A stretch of DNA of 64,000 nucleotides, from assembly GCA_028871345.1 (NCBI GenBank), contig JAGWNK010000005.1:1-64000 (forward strand), written 5' to 3'. Made by a program: the position numbers and the translations under genes. The notes beneath the pieces were generated by a model, which saw only the letters and a program-made list of their open reading frames with translations, had not been told where the DNA came from and searched no databases. This DNA is from Alphaproteobacteria bacterium (GTDB lineage: Bacteria > Pseudomonadota > Alphaproteobacteria > Micropepsales > Micropepsaceae). Below are positions 17,300 through 25,209 of the stretch, in pieces (the stretch's first letter is position 1; the number at the start of each line of letters is the position of its first letter).

Positions 17300-17306
17300 G
17301 GGCATG

Positions 17307-17594
17307 CTAGCGGCGAAGCGGAATCGACGCCGGGCCCATTGAGGCACTGCGCTCCTTCAGGCGCACGCCGCGCCCTTGGCCGTGGCCCGTCACGCCTTCG
17401 TTGAGGAGTTCGACGCCTGCGGTTTCCAGCGCCGCCACCAGCTTGGTGAGGGAATCGATATTGCCGCGGATCGCGCCGTCGCTGGCTTCCATGCGCTGGA
17501 TGGTCGGCAGCGAAAGGCCTGAGCGGTCCGCCAAGGAGCGCTGGTCCAGGCCGGCCAAGGCCCGGGCGGCGCGCAGTTGGGCTGCAGTGATCAT
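17307..17594 (-). CDS. XRE-family transcriptional regulator
   Basis: A 95-residue single-domain DNA-binding protein. MITAAQLRAARALAGLDQRS followed by LADRSGLSLPTIQRMEASDG is a textbook XRE helix-turn-helix spanning residues 1-40. Residues 41-75 form the dimerising helix (NIDSLTKLVAALETAGVELL), as in small Cro/CI-type regulators. Its stop lies a few bases before the hyfB ATG, so it is the promoter-proximal gene of the Hyf-like operon and probably controls it. A 12-bp palindrome covers its start codon, suggesting autoregulation. The signal it senses cannot be read from the sequence. Confidence 0.82.
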   Translation of the reverse strand: MITAAQLRAARALAGLDQRSLADRSGLSLPTIQRMEASDGAIRGNIDSLTKLVAALETAGVELLNEGVTGHGQGRGVRLKERSASMGPASIPLRR

Positions 17595-17599
17595 GATCA
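17588..17599. promoter_or_regulatory. palindrome over the start codon of the XRE gene
   Basis: TGATCATGATCA is a perfect 12-bp palindrome centred on the ATG of the regulator (17592-17594). It is a candidate operator for autoregulation of the Hyf-like operon. No binding data are available. Confidence 0.35.
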
Positions 17600-17624
17600 G
17601 TCACGCGCTCTAGTGGATGTGCAG

Positions 17625-17653
17625 AATATCGAGCTATATGCACTATACAGCAA
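17625..17653 (-). promoter_or_regulatory. sigma70-type promoter of the XRE-hyf operon
   Basis: On the minus strand TTGCTG (17653-17648) and GATATT (17630-17625) are separated by exactly 17 bases. The expected start site lies about 20-25 bases before the XRE ATG. The surrounding DNA is AT-rich. Inferred from spacing and consensus. Confidence 0.45.
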
Positions 17654-18014
17654 TACTAAGGCAAGAAGCGCGAATTCTGAGAAACCCATGCCGAAGACCG
17701 GGCAGAACGCCTCTTAATGCAACCGCGCCCTAGGCGCACTGTAATGTATTTCACGAATAGTTACATCGCGTTAACGCGCCATCGAAGGATACACGGAAAT
17801 CGGGCCAAAACGGCCCAGAATCATCGAAACAGTTTGTTTACGTCACAACGCATCATGTTGTTGCCATGCAAAAGACGATTTCGTATAGCCATATGCAGTA
17901 TCCGATAGCCATAAATGATGTATTAACCATCACTTCTAACGGCATTGCGGATATCAGCGGGACGCTGCGCGGGAATCTGCGACGGCGGCCGGCTGCGTCA
18001 CGAAGGCGAATGCC
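17654..18014. other. low-GC intergenic region with short direct repeats
   Basis: I see no convincing gene here. The stretch has lower GC than its surroundings. It contains a direct repeat ATAGCCATA at 17885-17893 and 17905-17913, and CATGTTGTTGC at 17854-17864 repeated at 18014-18024, the second copy covering the next start codon. These could be control sites for the gene at 18015. Confidence 0.4.
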
Positions 18015-18389
18015 ATGTTGTTGCGTAGAGTTGAGACAACGAATCCTACCCCGGCCCCCCGCAGTGCGTGCTCTCTGTCGGAAGCCGGCCTGACGACCTA
18101 CCAGAAGGCCCTGAAAGAGCGCCTGCCGCTGGCGCATATCGCCGAACAATCCGAGCGGCCGCAGTTCTGGTTCGCCAACAACATCCTCCAGATCCTCGGC
18201 GTGCAGGCGAAGGCGCCAGGCGGGGACGACTTCGTGCACCTGACGCGCGAGACCACCAACGGCCTCAAGCTCGCCGACGACATGACGACGCTGGCGGCCC
18301 CCGACGAAATCCAGCCGCGCTATACCGAATTGCGCATCACCAGCGCCGATCTCGAGCGCTACATGGAGTGGGCCCGCACGGTCTACTGA
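18015..18389 (+). CDS. hypothetical protein, 124 aa
   Basis: I do not recognise this family. The product is soluble, with a helical centre (TTYQKALKERLPLAHIAEQS, then RPQFWFANNILQILGVQ at about residues 29-66). Its tail reads ELRITSADLERYMEWARTVY. There is no signal peptide or membrane helix. The ATG at 18015 follows GAAGGCGA; an ATG at 18010 is out of frame. Its last seven bases overlap the end of the convergent transporter gene. Codon use matches the surrounding genome, so the frame is probably real. A long AT-rich leader upstream suggests regulated expression. Confidence 0.6.
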   Translation: MLLRRVETTNPTPAPRSACSLSEAGLTTYQKALKERLPLAHIAEQSERPQFWFANNILQILGVQAKAPGGDDFVHLTRETTNGLKLADDMTTLAAPDEIQPRYTELRITSADLERYMEWARTVY

Positions 18390-19345
18390 GCCGGGCGCGC
18401 CGCATAGCGCCGGGCCAGCACGGCGCAGGCCATCAGCTGCATCTGGTGATAGAGCATCAAGGGCAGGATCATCGGGCCGAGCAACGTCGGCGGAAACAGC
18501 ACGCCAGCCATGGGAACGCCCGAAGCCAGGCTTTTCTTCGAGCCGCAGAACACCACCGCGATCTCGTCCTCGCGCTTCAGCCCCGCCCAGCGCGCAACCA
18601 GGCGCGTCAGCGTCAGCGCCAGCGCCAGCAGCACGGCGTTGAGCGCCACGGTCCAGCCCAGGTCGCTCCAGGAATATTTGTGCCACAGCCCCTCGATCAC
18701 CGCGGCGCTGAAGGCGGTGTAGACGACGAGCAGGATCACGCTGCGGTCGACCTTGCCGATGACGCTGCGATGGCCCTCGAGGAACGCCTTGGTCAGCGGC
18801 CGCGACAGATGCCCCAGCACGAACGGCAAGAGGAGCTGCAGCATGATCGCCTCGACGGCATGCAGCGAGAAGCCGCCGCGCGGGCCGCCGAGCAGCAACA
18901 GGCCCGTCAACAGCGGCGTGATGAAAATGCCTATCAGGTTCGAAGCCGAGGCGCTGCACACCGCGGCGGGGACATTGCCGCGGGCGATGGAGGTGAAGGC
19001 GATCGAAGACTGCACGGTGGAGGGCAAGAGGCAGAGGAACAGGAGCCCGTCGGCGATGGCGGGATTGAGCCAGCCATGGCTCAGCGCCCGCAGGACGAGC
19101 CCCATCGCCGGAAACAGGACGAAGGTCGATCCCAGCGCCAGCCCATGGATGCGCCAGGCGCCCAGCCCCGCAAGAATCGCCTCGCGCGACAGCCGCGCCC
19201 CGTGCAGGAAGAACAGGAGCGCAATGGCGCCGTCGGTCACCCAGCCCATGACGCGCGCCCCTTCGCCATAGCAGGGCAGCAGGCTCGCCAGCACGACCGT
19301 CGCCACCAGGGCGACGAGGAACGGATCGAGTCGAAGAGCCTTCAC
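18383..19345 (-). CDS. bile acid:sodium symporter family transporter (YfeH-like)
   Basis: A 320-residue membrane protein with ten predicted helices of the SBF-like/YfeH family. Hallmarks are WVTDGAIALLFFLHGARLSR near residue 32, LCLLPSTVQSSIAFTSIARG near residue 107 and the helix-breaking FCGSKKSLASGVPMAG near residue 265. Relatives are sodium-coupled carriers of organic anions, but the substrate of this group is unknown. I set the start at GTG 19343-19345 because VKALRLDPFLVALV aligns with the usual N-terminus; the ATG at 19453 would add a basic, non-conserved leader. It is convergent with the hypothetical gene at 18015 and divergent from the GH29 gene. Confidence 0.78.
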   Translation of the reverse strand: MKALRLDPFLVALVATVVLASLLPCYGEGARVMGWVTDGAIALLFFLHGARLSREAILAGLGAWRIHGLALGSTFVLFPAMGLVLRALSHGWLNPAIADGLLFLCLLPSTVQSSIAFTSIARGNVPAAVCSASASNLIGIFITPLLTGLLLLGGPRGGFSLHAVEAIMLQLLLPFVLGHLSRPLTKAFLEGHRSVIGKVDRSVILLVVYTAFSAAVIEGLWHKYSWSDLGWTVALNAVLLALALTLTRLVARWAGLKREDEIAVVFCGSKKSLASGVPMAGVLFPPTLLGPMILPLMLYHQMQLMACAVLARRYAARPAQ

Positions 19346-19452
19346 GCGAAGCACCGGGTGGCGACGCGCGATGCAAACAGGGCGCACCCTCCGGTTCAAG
19401 CACAATTGCCAAAGGCGGACTGGATGGAGGCGCGGCGGCGGAGTAGGTTGCA

Positions 19453-19468
19453 TTACTCAGACAGAAAC
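19453..19468. promoter_or_regulatory. arabinose-locus box a (upstream of GH29)
   Basis: Reverse complement contains CTGTCTGAGTAAT, one base different from the TTGTCTGAGTAAT box before the TonB receptor gene. It lies 21 bases before the GH29 ATG, where a bound repressor would block transcription. Part of a seven-member set of similar sites. Confidence 0.55.
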
Positions 19469-19484
19469 TCCCGGGACCAGCAAC

Positions 19485-21122
19485 ATGCCTCTTTCACGCC
19501 GACAAATACTGTTGCGCGCCGCGGCGCTGGCCGCGCTGCCCTCGTCCGCCCTGGCGCGCCCGCGCAGGCGCGCCAAAGGGCCGTTCAAGGCGAGCTGGCA
19601 ATCGCTCGCCTCGCAGTATCGGGCGCCGGCGTGGTTCGCCGACGCCAAGTTCGGCATCTGGGCGCACTGGTCGGCGCAATGCGTGCCGGAGATGGGCGAC
19701 TGGTACGCCAGGCGCATGTATATGCAGGGCGACAGCGCCTATGACGACCATCTCAAGCGCTACGGCCATCCTTCCGAAGCCGGTTTCATGGAGATCGACC
19801 ATCTGTGGAAGGCCGAGAACTGGAACCCGGAAGAGCTGCTTTCGCTCTATGAGAAGGCGGGCGCCAAGTATTTCATGGCGCTCGCCAACCACCACGACAA
19901 TTTCGACAACTACCGCTCGCGCCACCATGCCTGGAATTCGCTGCGCGTCGGGCCCAAGCGCGACATCATCGGCACCTGGGAAAAGCTGGTGCGCGAGCGC
20001 GGCCTGCGCTTCGGCGTCAGCAACCACTCTTCCCACGCCTGGCACTGGTTCCAGGTCGCCTACGGCTATGACGCGGTCGGCCCCAAGGCCGGCGTGCGCT
20101 ACGACGCCTACCGCCTCACCAAAGCCGACGGCAAAGGCAAATGGTGGCAGGGGCTCGACCCGCAAGAGCTCTACACCGGACGCAACATGGTGATCCCCGA
20201 CGGCATCAACTCGATCGAGGCGATGAAGCAGTGGCACGACCAGAACGACGGCGTGTGGCACGAGGACATACCGCCCCACAATCCCGCCTTCGCGCGCAAA
20301 TGGTTCCTGCGCTGCAAGGACCTGATCGACAGCTACAAGCCCGACATGATCTATTTCGACGACACGGGCCTGCCGTTCGACCGTTATGGGCTTGAGATCG
20401 CGGCGCATTTCTACAACGCCAGCATGGCATGGCACGGCGCCAACGAAGCCGTGGTCACGGCGAAGAAATTGCCGCCGGCGCACGCGCCGGGCGTCGTCGA
20501 GGACATCGAGCGCGGCCTGGCGTCCGATATCATGGAGAGGCCATGGCAGACCGACACCTGCATCGGCGACTGGCATTACAATCGCGCCGTGTTCGAGGAG
20601 CACCGCTACAAGACGGCCGAGAGCGTCGTTCAGATGCTGTGCGACATCGTGAGCAAGAACGGCAACCTGATGCTGAACATTCCGGTCAAAGGCGACGGCA
20701 CCATCGACAGCGACGAGCGCGCCATCCTGGCCGACCTGGCCCGGTGGACGGCAACCAACGGCGAAGCGATCTATGCGAGCCGCCCCTGGAAGACGTTCGG
20801 CGAAGGCCCCACCAAGGTGCAAAGCGGCATGTTCGGGGAGAGCAACCTGAAGGGCTTCACCGGTCAGGACATCCGCTTCACCCGCAAAGGCGACGTCCTC
20901 TATGCAGCCGTGCTGGGCCAGCCGGCGGCAAACGCGGTGACGATCGCTTCGCTGGCGCAAGGCTCGCACCTCGTCGGCGGCACGATCGAGCGCGTCACGC
21001 TCCTGGGCGCCGGTCCGATTGCCTTCACCCGCGACGCCGCGGGCCTGTCGGCCACCTTGCCGCCGGCGCCCAAAGGTGTCTTCGTTCCGGTCCTCAAGAT
21101 CGAAGGAAACAACCTGGCCTGA
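19485..21122 (+). CDS. GH29 family alpha-L-fucosidase-like enzyme, exported
   Basis: A 545-residue retaining glycosidase of the GH29 type. The N-terminus has an SRRQ twin-arginine-like signal (MPLSRRQILLRAAALAALPS). The catalytic barrel shows KFGIWAHWSAQCVPEMGDWY near residue 53, KYFMALANHHDNFDNY near residue 126, and the nucleophile region KPDMIYFDDTGLPFDRYG near residue 285. The C-terminal module (from about 430) is a small beta-domain. GH29 enzymes normally release alpha-L-fucose from xyloglucan or glycoproteins. Its operator-like box places it in the arabinose regulon, so the real substrate may be a side chain of pectin or hemicellulose. Confidence 0.82.
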   Translation: MPLSRRQILLRAAALAALPSSALARPRRRAKGPFKASWQSLASQYRAPAWFADAKFGIWAHWSAQCVPEMGDWYARRMYMQGDSAYDDHLKRYGHPSEAGFMEIDHLWKAENWNPEELLSLYEKAGAKYFMALANHHDNFDNYRSRHHAWNSLRVGPKRDIIGTWEKLVRERGLRFGVSNHSSHAWHWFQVAYGYDAVGPKAGVRYDAYRLTKADGKGKWWQGLDPQELYTGRNMVIPDGINSIEAMKQWHDQNDGVWHEDIPPHNPAFARKWFLRCKDLIDSYKPDMIYFDDTGLPFDRYGLEIAAHFYNASMAWHGANEAVVTAKKLPPAHAPGVVEDIERGLASDIMERPWQTDTCIGDWHYNRAVFEEHRYKTAESVVQMLCDIVSKNGNLMLNIPVKGDGTIDSDERAILADLARWTATNGEAIYASRPWKTFGEGPTKVQSGMFGESNLKGFTGQDIRFTRKGDVLYAAVLGQPAANAVTIASLAQGSHLVGGTIERVTLLGAGPIAFTRDAAGLSATLPPAPKGVFVPVLKIEGNNLA

Positions 21123-21172
21123 CCAGCCCCCAGAGGTCCGGAGGCGGACGGAGAGTTCCAGTTCCCATTTCC

Positions 21173-21188
21173 AATTGTCTGACTTAAT
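21173..21188. promoter_or_regulatory. arabinose-locus box b (upstream of aldose epimerase)
   Basis: AATTGTCTGACTTAAT lies between the GH29 stop and the epimerase ATG, 42 bases before the latter. The TTGTCTGA core (21175-21182) is shared with the other six boxes. Confidence 0.6.
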
Positions 21189-21229
21189 ATCGGTGCCATA
21201 ACCGGCGCCGCCAGACGGGAGGATCCTTC

Positions 21230-22387
21230 ATGTACCGCATCGATTTCGTGAAAGCGTGTGTCACCGGGCTATCCCTGGCCGCCCTGATGGGCGCTGCGGC
21301 GCCCGCCTATGCCAAGGACGCCATGAGCCATATTCAGAAGACCGTGTTCGGCCACGCCCCCGATGGCGCCGCCATCGACGCCTACACCCTGACCAACAAG
21401 ACCGGGATGGAAGCCCGCATCATGACCTGGGGCGCCACGCTGGTGTCGCTCAAGACGCCGGACCGCCACGGGCATCTGGCGAACGTGGTGCTCGGCTTCG
21501 ACAACGCGACGCCCTATATCACCGGCGTACCGTTCTACGGCGCCACCATCGGCCGCTTCGCCAACCGCATCGCGGGCGGCACGTTCAAGCTGGACGGCAA
21601 GACCTATCAACTGCCGCGCAACGACGGCACCAACAGCCTGCACGGCGGCACCCAGGGCTTCGACAAGCGGCTGTGGAAGGCCGAACCGTTCGAGACCGCC
21701 GAAGGCCCCGGCGTCAAGCTCACCTATGTCAGCGCCGACGGCGAAGAAGGCTATCCGGGCCAGCTGACCGCGCATGTCAGCTACCAGCTGCGCAACGACG
21801 ACGCCCTGGACATCAAATACGAGGCGACCACCACCAAGCCGACGCCGCTCAACCTGACGAACCACGCCTATTTCAACCTGTCGGGCGACTTCAACAAGCC
21901 GATCCTCGACGAGGTGATCCGCATCGACGCCGACCGGTACACGCCGGTGAACGACAAGCTGATCCCGACGGGCGAACTCGCCCCGGTCGCCGGCACGCCC
22001 TTCGATTTCCGCAAGCCGATGGTGATCGGCGCGCGCATCAACGAGGACAACCAGCAGCTCAAATTCGCCCACGGCTATGACGACAACTGGGTGCTGAACA
22101 AGCCCCATGCCGGCGCCATGACGCTGGCGGCGGTCGTCAGCGACCCCGGCACGGGCCGGTCGATCGAAGTCAAGACCACCGAGCCCGGCATCCAGTTCTA
22201 CACGGGCAACTTCATGGACGGGAAACCCGCCGGCAAGGGCACGGTCTTCCAGCACCGCACCGGATTGACGCTGGAGACCCAGCACTTCCCGGATTCGCCC
22301 AATCAGCCAACGTTCCCCTCGACGATCCTGAAGCCGGGACAGACCTTCCGGTCGCAGACCGTGTACCTCTTCCGCACGGTGAAATAG
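21230..22387 (+). CDS. galM: aldose 1-epimerase, exported
   Basis: A 385-residue mutarotase that interconverts alpha and beta anomers of free sugars. It begins with a signal peptide (MYRIDFVKACVTGLSLAALM...AYAKD). GalM markers follow: the FANRIAGGTFKLDG loop, NSLHGGTQGFDKRLW with a catalytic His, NLTNHAYFNLSGD with the second His, and EPGIQFYTGNFMDG followed by the base-containing C-terminal ETQHFPDSPNQPTFPSTIL. GGGAGGATC precedes the ATG. Periplasmic location fits a role in preparing L-arabinose released by the neighbouring hydrolases for uptake. A strong intrinsic terminator follows. Confidence 0.92.
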   Translation: MYRIDFVKACVTGLSLAALMGAAAPAYAKDAMSHIQKTVFGHAPDGAAIDAYTLTNKTGMEARIMTWGATLVSLKTPDRHGHLANVVLGFDNATPYITGVPFYGATIGRFANRIAGGTFKLDGKTYQLPRNDGTNSLHGGTQGFDKRLWKAEPFETAEGPGVKLTYVSADGEEGYPGQLTAHVSYQLRNDDALDIKYEATTTKPTPLNLTNHAYFNLSGDFNKPILDEVIRIDADRYTPVNDKLIPTGELAPVAGTPFDFRKPMVIGARINEDNQQLKFAHGYDDNWVLNKPHAGAMTLAAVVSDPGTGRSIEVKTTEPGIQFYTGNFMDGKPAGKGTVFQHRTGLTLETQHFPDSPNQPTFPSTILKPGQTFRSQTVYLFRTVK

Positions 22388-22402
22388 CGTTTCCCCGAAT
22401 GC

Positions 22403-22428
22403 GGGCGGCGCCGCAGCGCCGCCCTTTT
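22403..22428 (+). terminator. intrinsic terminator after the aldose epimerase gene
   Basis: GGGCGGCGC-CGCA-GCGCCGCCC is a perfect nine-base stem with a four-base loop, followed directly by TTTT and an AT-rich run. It lies 15 bases after the epimerase stop. Confidence 0.85.
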
Positions 22429-22460
22429 ATTCTGCCCGTGCGCCGCTTCGTTCGCACACC

Positions 22461-22490
22461 AAAAAAATGGCGGGGCCGCGGCCCCGCCAT
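22461..22490 (-). terminator. intrinsic terminator after the GH51 gene
   Basis: A perfect 24-base palindrome at 22467-22490 (ATGGCGGGGCCG and its complement) is followed on the minus strand by a run of seven T. It lies just beyond the GH51 stop at 22513. Confidence 0.85.
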
Positions 22491-22512
22491 CGCATTGGAG
22501 CGGACCTGGCCT

Positions 22513-24099
22513 TTACCGCAGGCTGAGGACCACCACCGACTTGGGCGGCAGGGTGACGCTGAGACTGTTGCCCGAGAGGCGGGCGCTGTCGAAGGCCACG
22601 GGATGCACGGCGTCGGGGTTCTCGAAGGTGTTGTGGGCGTCCATCGTGTCGCCCGTCAGCAGCCGGCCCTTCACCTGCCCTTCATGGGCGCCGGCGATCA
22701 CCGCCGAGACCTGCGCCGGACGGTGCGGATCGAGGTTGGCAAGTCCCACGACGATCGAGCCGTCGCTGGCGCGCGCCGCCGAGGCGCTCACCTGCGGCAC
22801 CGACCATTTGCCGTACTTGTAGGTGCCGGTCTTGAGGTCGAGCGGCAGCGAGGTCGCCTCCTGGAACGGCTGGTACATGTCGTAGACCCAGTAGGTCGGC
22901 GTCTTCAGCATCTTCGGCCCGTCGGTGAGAATCATCGCCTGCAGCACGTTGACCGTCTGGGCGATGGCGGTCATCCGCACGCGGTCGGCGTATTTGTGGA
23001 AGATGTTGAAGTTGGCCGCCGCCAGCACCGCGTCGCGGATGGTGTTCTGCTGCACCAGGAATCCCGGATTGGAGCCGGGTTCGGGCTGGTACCAGGAGCC
23101 CCACTCGTCGATGTAGAGGCCGACCTTCTTGTGCGGGCCGGGTCCCTGCCGATGCAAGGCCTCGTACTTGTCCATGATGGCGATGTGCTGCCGGATGAAG
23201 CCGTCCATCTTGAGCGTGTTGGCCAGCATGTTGATCCAGCCCGCTTCGCCGAAGCCGGTGGCGGTGTCCTTGTTCTCCCACTGCGGCCCCAGGATCGTGT
23301 AGTAGTGGAAATCGATGGCATCCAGGCCGCCGCGCGCGTTCTTCATCAGCGATTCGGTGAAGTCCGTCGTGGTGTCGTGGTCGCCGCTGGCGATGACCTG
23401 CGGACGCGCCTCGGGCTTGGTGCGCACGAAGGTGGCGTACTGCTTGAAGAGGTCGGTGTAGTAGGCCGCGGTCATGCTGCCGCCGCAGCCCCAGGTCTCG
23501 TTGCCGACGCCGAGCATCGCCAGCTTCCACGGCTTGTCGCGGCCGTTGGCCTTGCGCAACCGCGCCAGCGTCGTGTCCTGGTCGGAGGTCATGTACTCGA
23601 TCCAGTCCATGGCTTCCTGCACCGAGCCCGAACCGACATTGAGGCTGACATAGGCGTCGGCCCCGATGAGATCGAGGAACTCGAAATATTCATGGGTGCC
23701 GAAGGCGTTGGTCTCGGGCACGCCGCCCCAATTGTGGTTGACGCGGACGGGGCGCTGGGCCTGCGGACCGATGCCGTCGCGCCAGTGGTACTCGTCGGCG
23801 AAGCAGCCGCCCGGCCAGCGCACGACGGGGACGTGCAGATCCTTGAGCGCCGCGATCACGTCGTTGCGGAATCCGTCGGTGTTGGGGATCGGCGAATCCT
23901 TGCCGACATAGATGCCGCCATAGATGCCGCTGCCCAGATGTTCGGAGAACTGGCCGTAGACATCCTTGTTGATGACGGCACCCGGGCGGTCGGCGTGGAT
24001 AGTCAGGGTCGTGGCGGCGGGCTGCGGCGCGGGCGCCGCGGCCGCCGGCAGGGCGGCCGACAGCAGGGCCACAAGGCCGAGCAGTTTGAGATTCTTCAT
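22513..24099 (-). CDS. GH51 alpha-L-arabinofuranosidase, exported
   Basis: A 528-residue enzyme that removes terminal L-arabinofuranosyl residues from arabinan, arabinoxylan or their oligosaccharides. After a signal peptide (MKNLKLLGLVALLSAALPAA) comes the GH51 TIM barrel. It has VVRWPGGCFADEYHWRDGIG near residue 92, the acid/base Glu in MLGVGNETWGCGG near residue 195 and the nucleophile Glu in GLYIDEWGSWYQPE near residue 327. The last 150 residues form the usual beta-sandwich. GAGAGGAAAGCC precedes the ATG. An operator box lies at 24133-24151, so it may have its own promoter as well as read-through from the GH43 genes. Confidence 0.93.
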   Translation of the reverse strand: MKNLKLLGLVALLSAALPAAAAPAPQPAATTLTIHADRPGAVINKDVYGQFSEHLGSGIYGGIYVGKDSPIPNTDGFRNDVIAALKDLHVPVVRWPGGCFADEYHWRDGIGPQAQRPVRVNHNWGGVPETNAFGTHEYFEFLDLIGADAYVSLNVGSGSVQEAMDWIEYMTSDQDTTLARLRKANGRDKPWKLAMLGVGNETWGCGGSMTAAYYTDLFKQYATFVRTKPEARPQVIASGDHDTTTDFTESLMKNARGGLDAIDFHYYTILGPQWENKDTATGFGEAGWINMLANTLKMDGFIRQHIAIMDKYEALHRQGPGPHKKVGLYIDEWGSWYQPEPGSNPGFLVQQNTIRDAVLAAANFNIFHKYADRVRMTAIAQTVNVLQAMILTDGPKMLKTPTYWVYDMYQPFQEATSLPLDLKTGTYKYGKWSVPQVSASAARASDGSIVVGLANLDPHRPAQVSAVIAGAHEGQVKGRLLTGDTMDAHNTFENPDAVHPVAFDSARLSGNSLSVTLPPKSVVVLSLR

Positions 24100-24134
24100 G
24101 GCTTTCCTCTCAGAGCGCGAAGCGGACGGTGATG

Positions 24135-24151
24135 TTATCAGACAAATCAGA
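24135..24151. promoter_or_regulatory. arabinose-locus box c (upstream of GH51)
   Basis: On the minus strand TTTGTCTGATAAC precedes the GH51 start by about 36 bases. The box runs into the TGA stop of the upstream GH43 gene (24147-24149), so it is an internal control point of the minus-strand cluster. Confidence 0.6.
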
Positions 24152-25199
24152 GTATAGCCGTGGGCCAGCCGTCCTGCGACCAGACGAGCGGGGCGATGCG
24201 CAAGGTCGGCGTGCCGTCGCGCCGCGCGTCATAGGCGTGATAGACGATGTAGTCCTGCCCGCCGTCGCGCAGGATGGAGGCCCCGCCCGGCCCGCGCCAG
24301 CGCGACGAGGGATCATTCGCAAGCACGACCGTGCCGTTGCCGTCGCTCATGGCATAGCGGTTCTTGTCGCCATAAGGACCGGTGACCCGGGCACAGCGCC
24401 CCACCACCGTGTAGTAGTTCGAATCGGCGCCGCGGCAGCAGAAGTCGAACGAGCAGAACAGGTAGTAGTAGCCGCCGTGCTCGACGATGTAGGAGGCCTC
24501 GATGGCATCGAGGCCCGGATCGTCGGTCGGCCGCTTGGCGAGGGAGTAGATCGTCGGGCGATCCATCGCCGGCTTGCCCGTCGCCGGATCGAGCTGGATC
24601 AGCTTGAGCCCGCCCCAGAAGCTGCCGAAGGCGAGCCAGTGCTGGCCTTCGCGATCGACCACGTGGTTGGGATCGATGCAGTTGTAATCGTCGCCGGGCT
24701 TGGATTCGAACACCAGACCCTGGTCCACCCATTTGAATTGCGGCGACTTGGGGTCGAGCGTCGCGTTGGTGAGAAGGCCGATCACCGAGCGGTTCTTCCC
24801 GAACGTCGAGCAGGCGTAATAGAGAAGGTAGCGGCCGCCGGCGAACGAGATGTCGGGAGCCCAGACGCCTTCGGCGCCCGACACGCGGTCGCTCACCCAT
24901 TGGGGCAGATCGTCCATCACGTAGCCTCCCTTCTCCCAAGACAGCAGGTCCTTGGAGAAGCGCCAGGGAATCTGTTGTCCGCCGCCGCCCGGCTGGTTGG
25001 TCGAGAAGACGTAATATGTGTCGCCTTCGCGGATGGCGCAGGGATCGTGCACCGGCGAGAGGCTGCCGGAGAGCCGGCTGTTCATCGACGCCGTCTCGGC
25101 GCGCCCCGGCGAGGCGGGAATGGCCGCGGCCATGCCCGCGGCGCAGGCGCCCTGGAGCGCCCTGCGGCGGCTCCACGGGCGCATGGTCCATTGCGTCAT
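24147..25199 (-). CDS. GH43 endo-1,5-alpha-L-arabinanase (copy 2), exported
   Basis: A 350-residue five-bladed propeller glycosidase. The start region has a twin-arginine-like signal (MRPWSRRRALQGACAAGMAA). The three GH43 carboxylates are visible: base Asp in VHDPCAIREGDTYYVF near residue 50, pKa-tuning Asp in YNCIDPNHVVDREG near residue 175, and acid Glu in LDAIEASYIVEHGGYYYLF near residue 225. The loop KPGDDYNCIDPNHV is like that of arabinanases that attack linear alpha-1,5-arabinan. It starts ten bases after the neighbouring GH43 stop, so the two are co-transcribed. The upstream twin probably arose by duplication. Confidence 0.88.
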   Translation of the reverse strand: MTQWTMRPWSRRRALQGACAAGMAAAIPASPGRAETASMNSRLSGSLSPVHDPCAIREGDTYYVFSTNQPGGGGQQIPWRFSKDLLSWEKGGYVMDDLPQWVSDRVSGAEGVWAPDISFAGGRYLLYYACSTFGKNRSVIGLLTNATLDPKSPQFKWVDQGLVFESKPGDDYNCIDPNHVVDREGQHWLAFGSFWGGLKLIQLDPATGKPAMDRPTIYSLAKRPTDDPGLDAIEASYIVEHGGYYYLFCSFDFCCRGADSNYYTVVGRCARVTGPYGDKNRYAMSDGNGTVVLANDPSSRWRGPGGASILRDGGQDYIVYHAYDARRDGTPTLRIAPLVWSQDGWPTAIL

Positions 25200-25209
25200 G
25201 ACGAATGCC

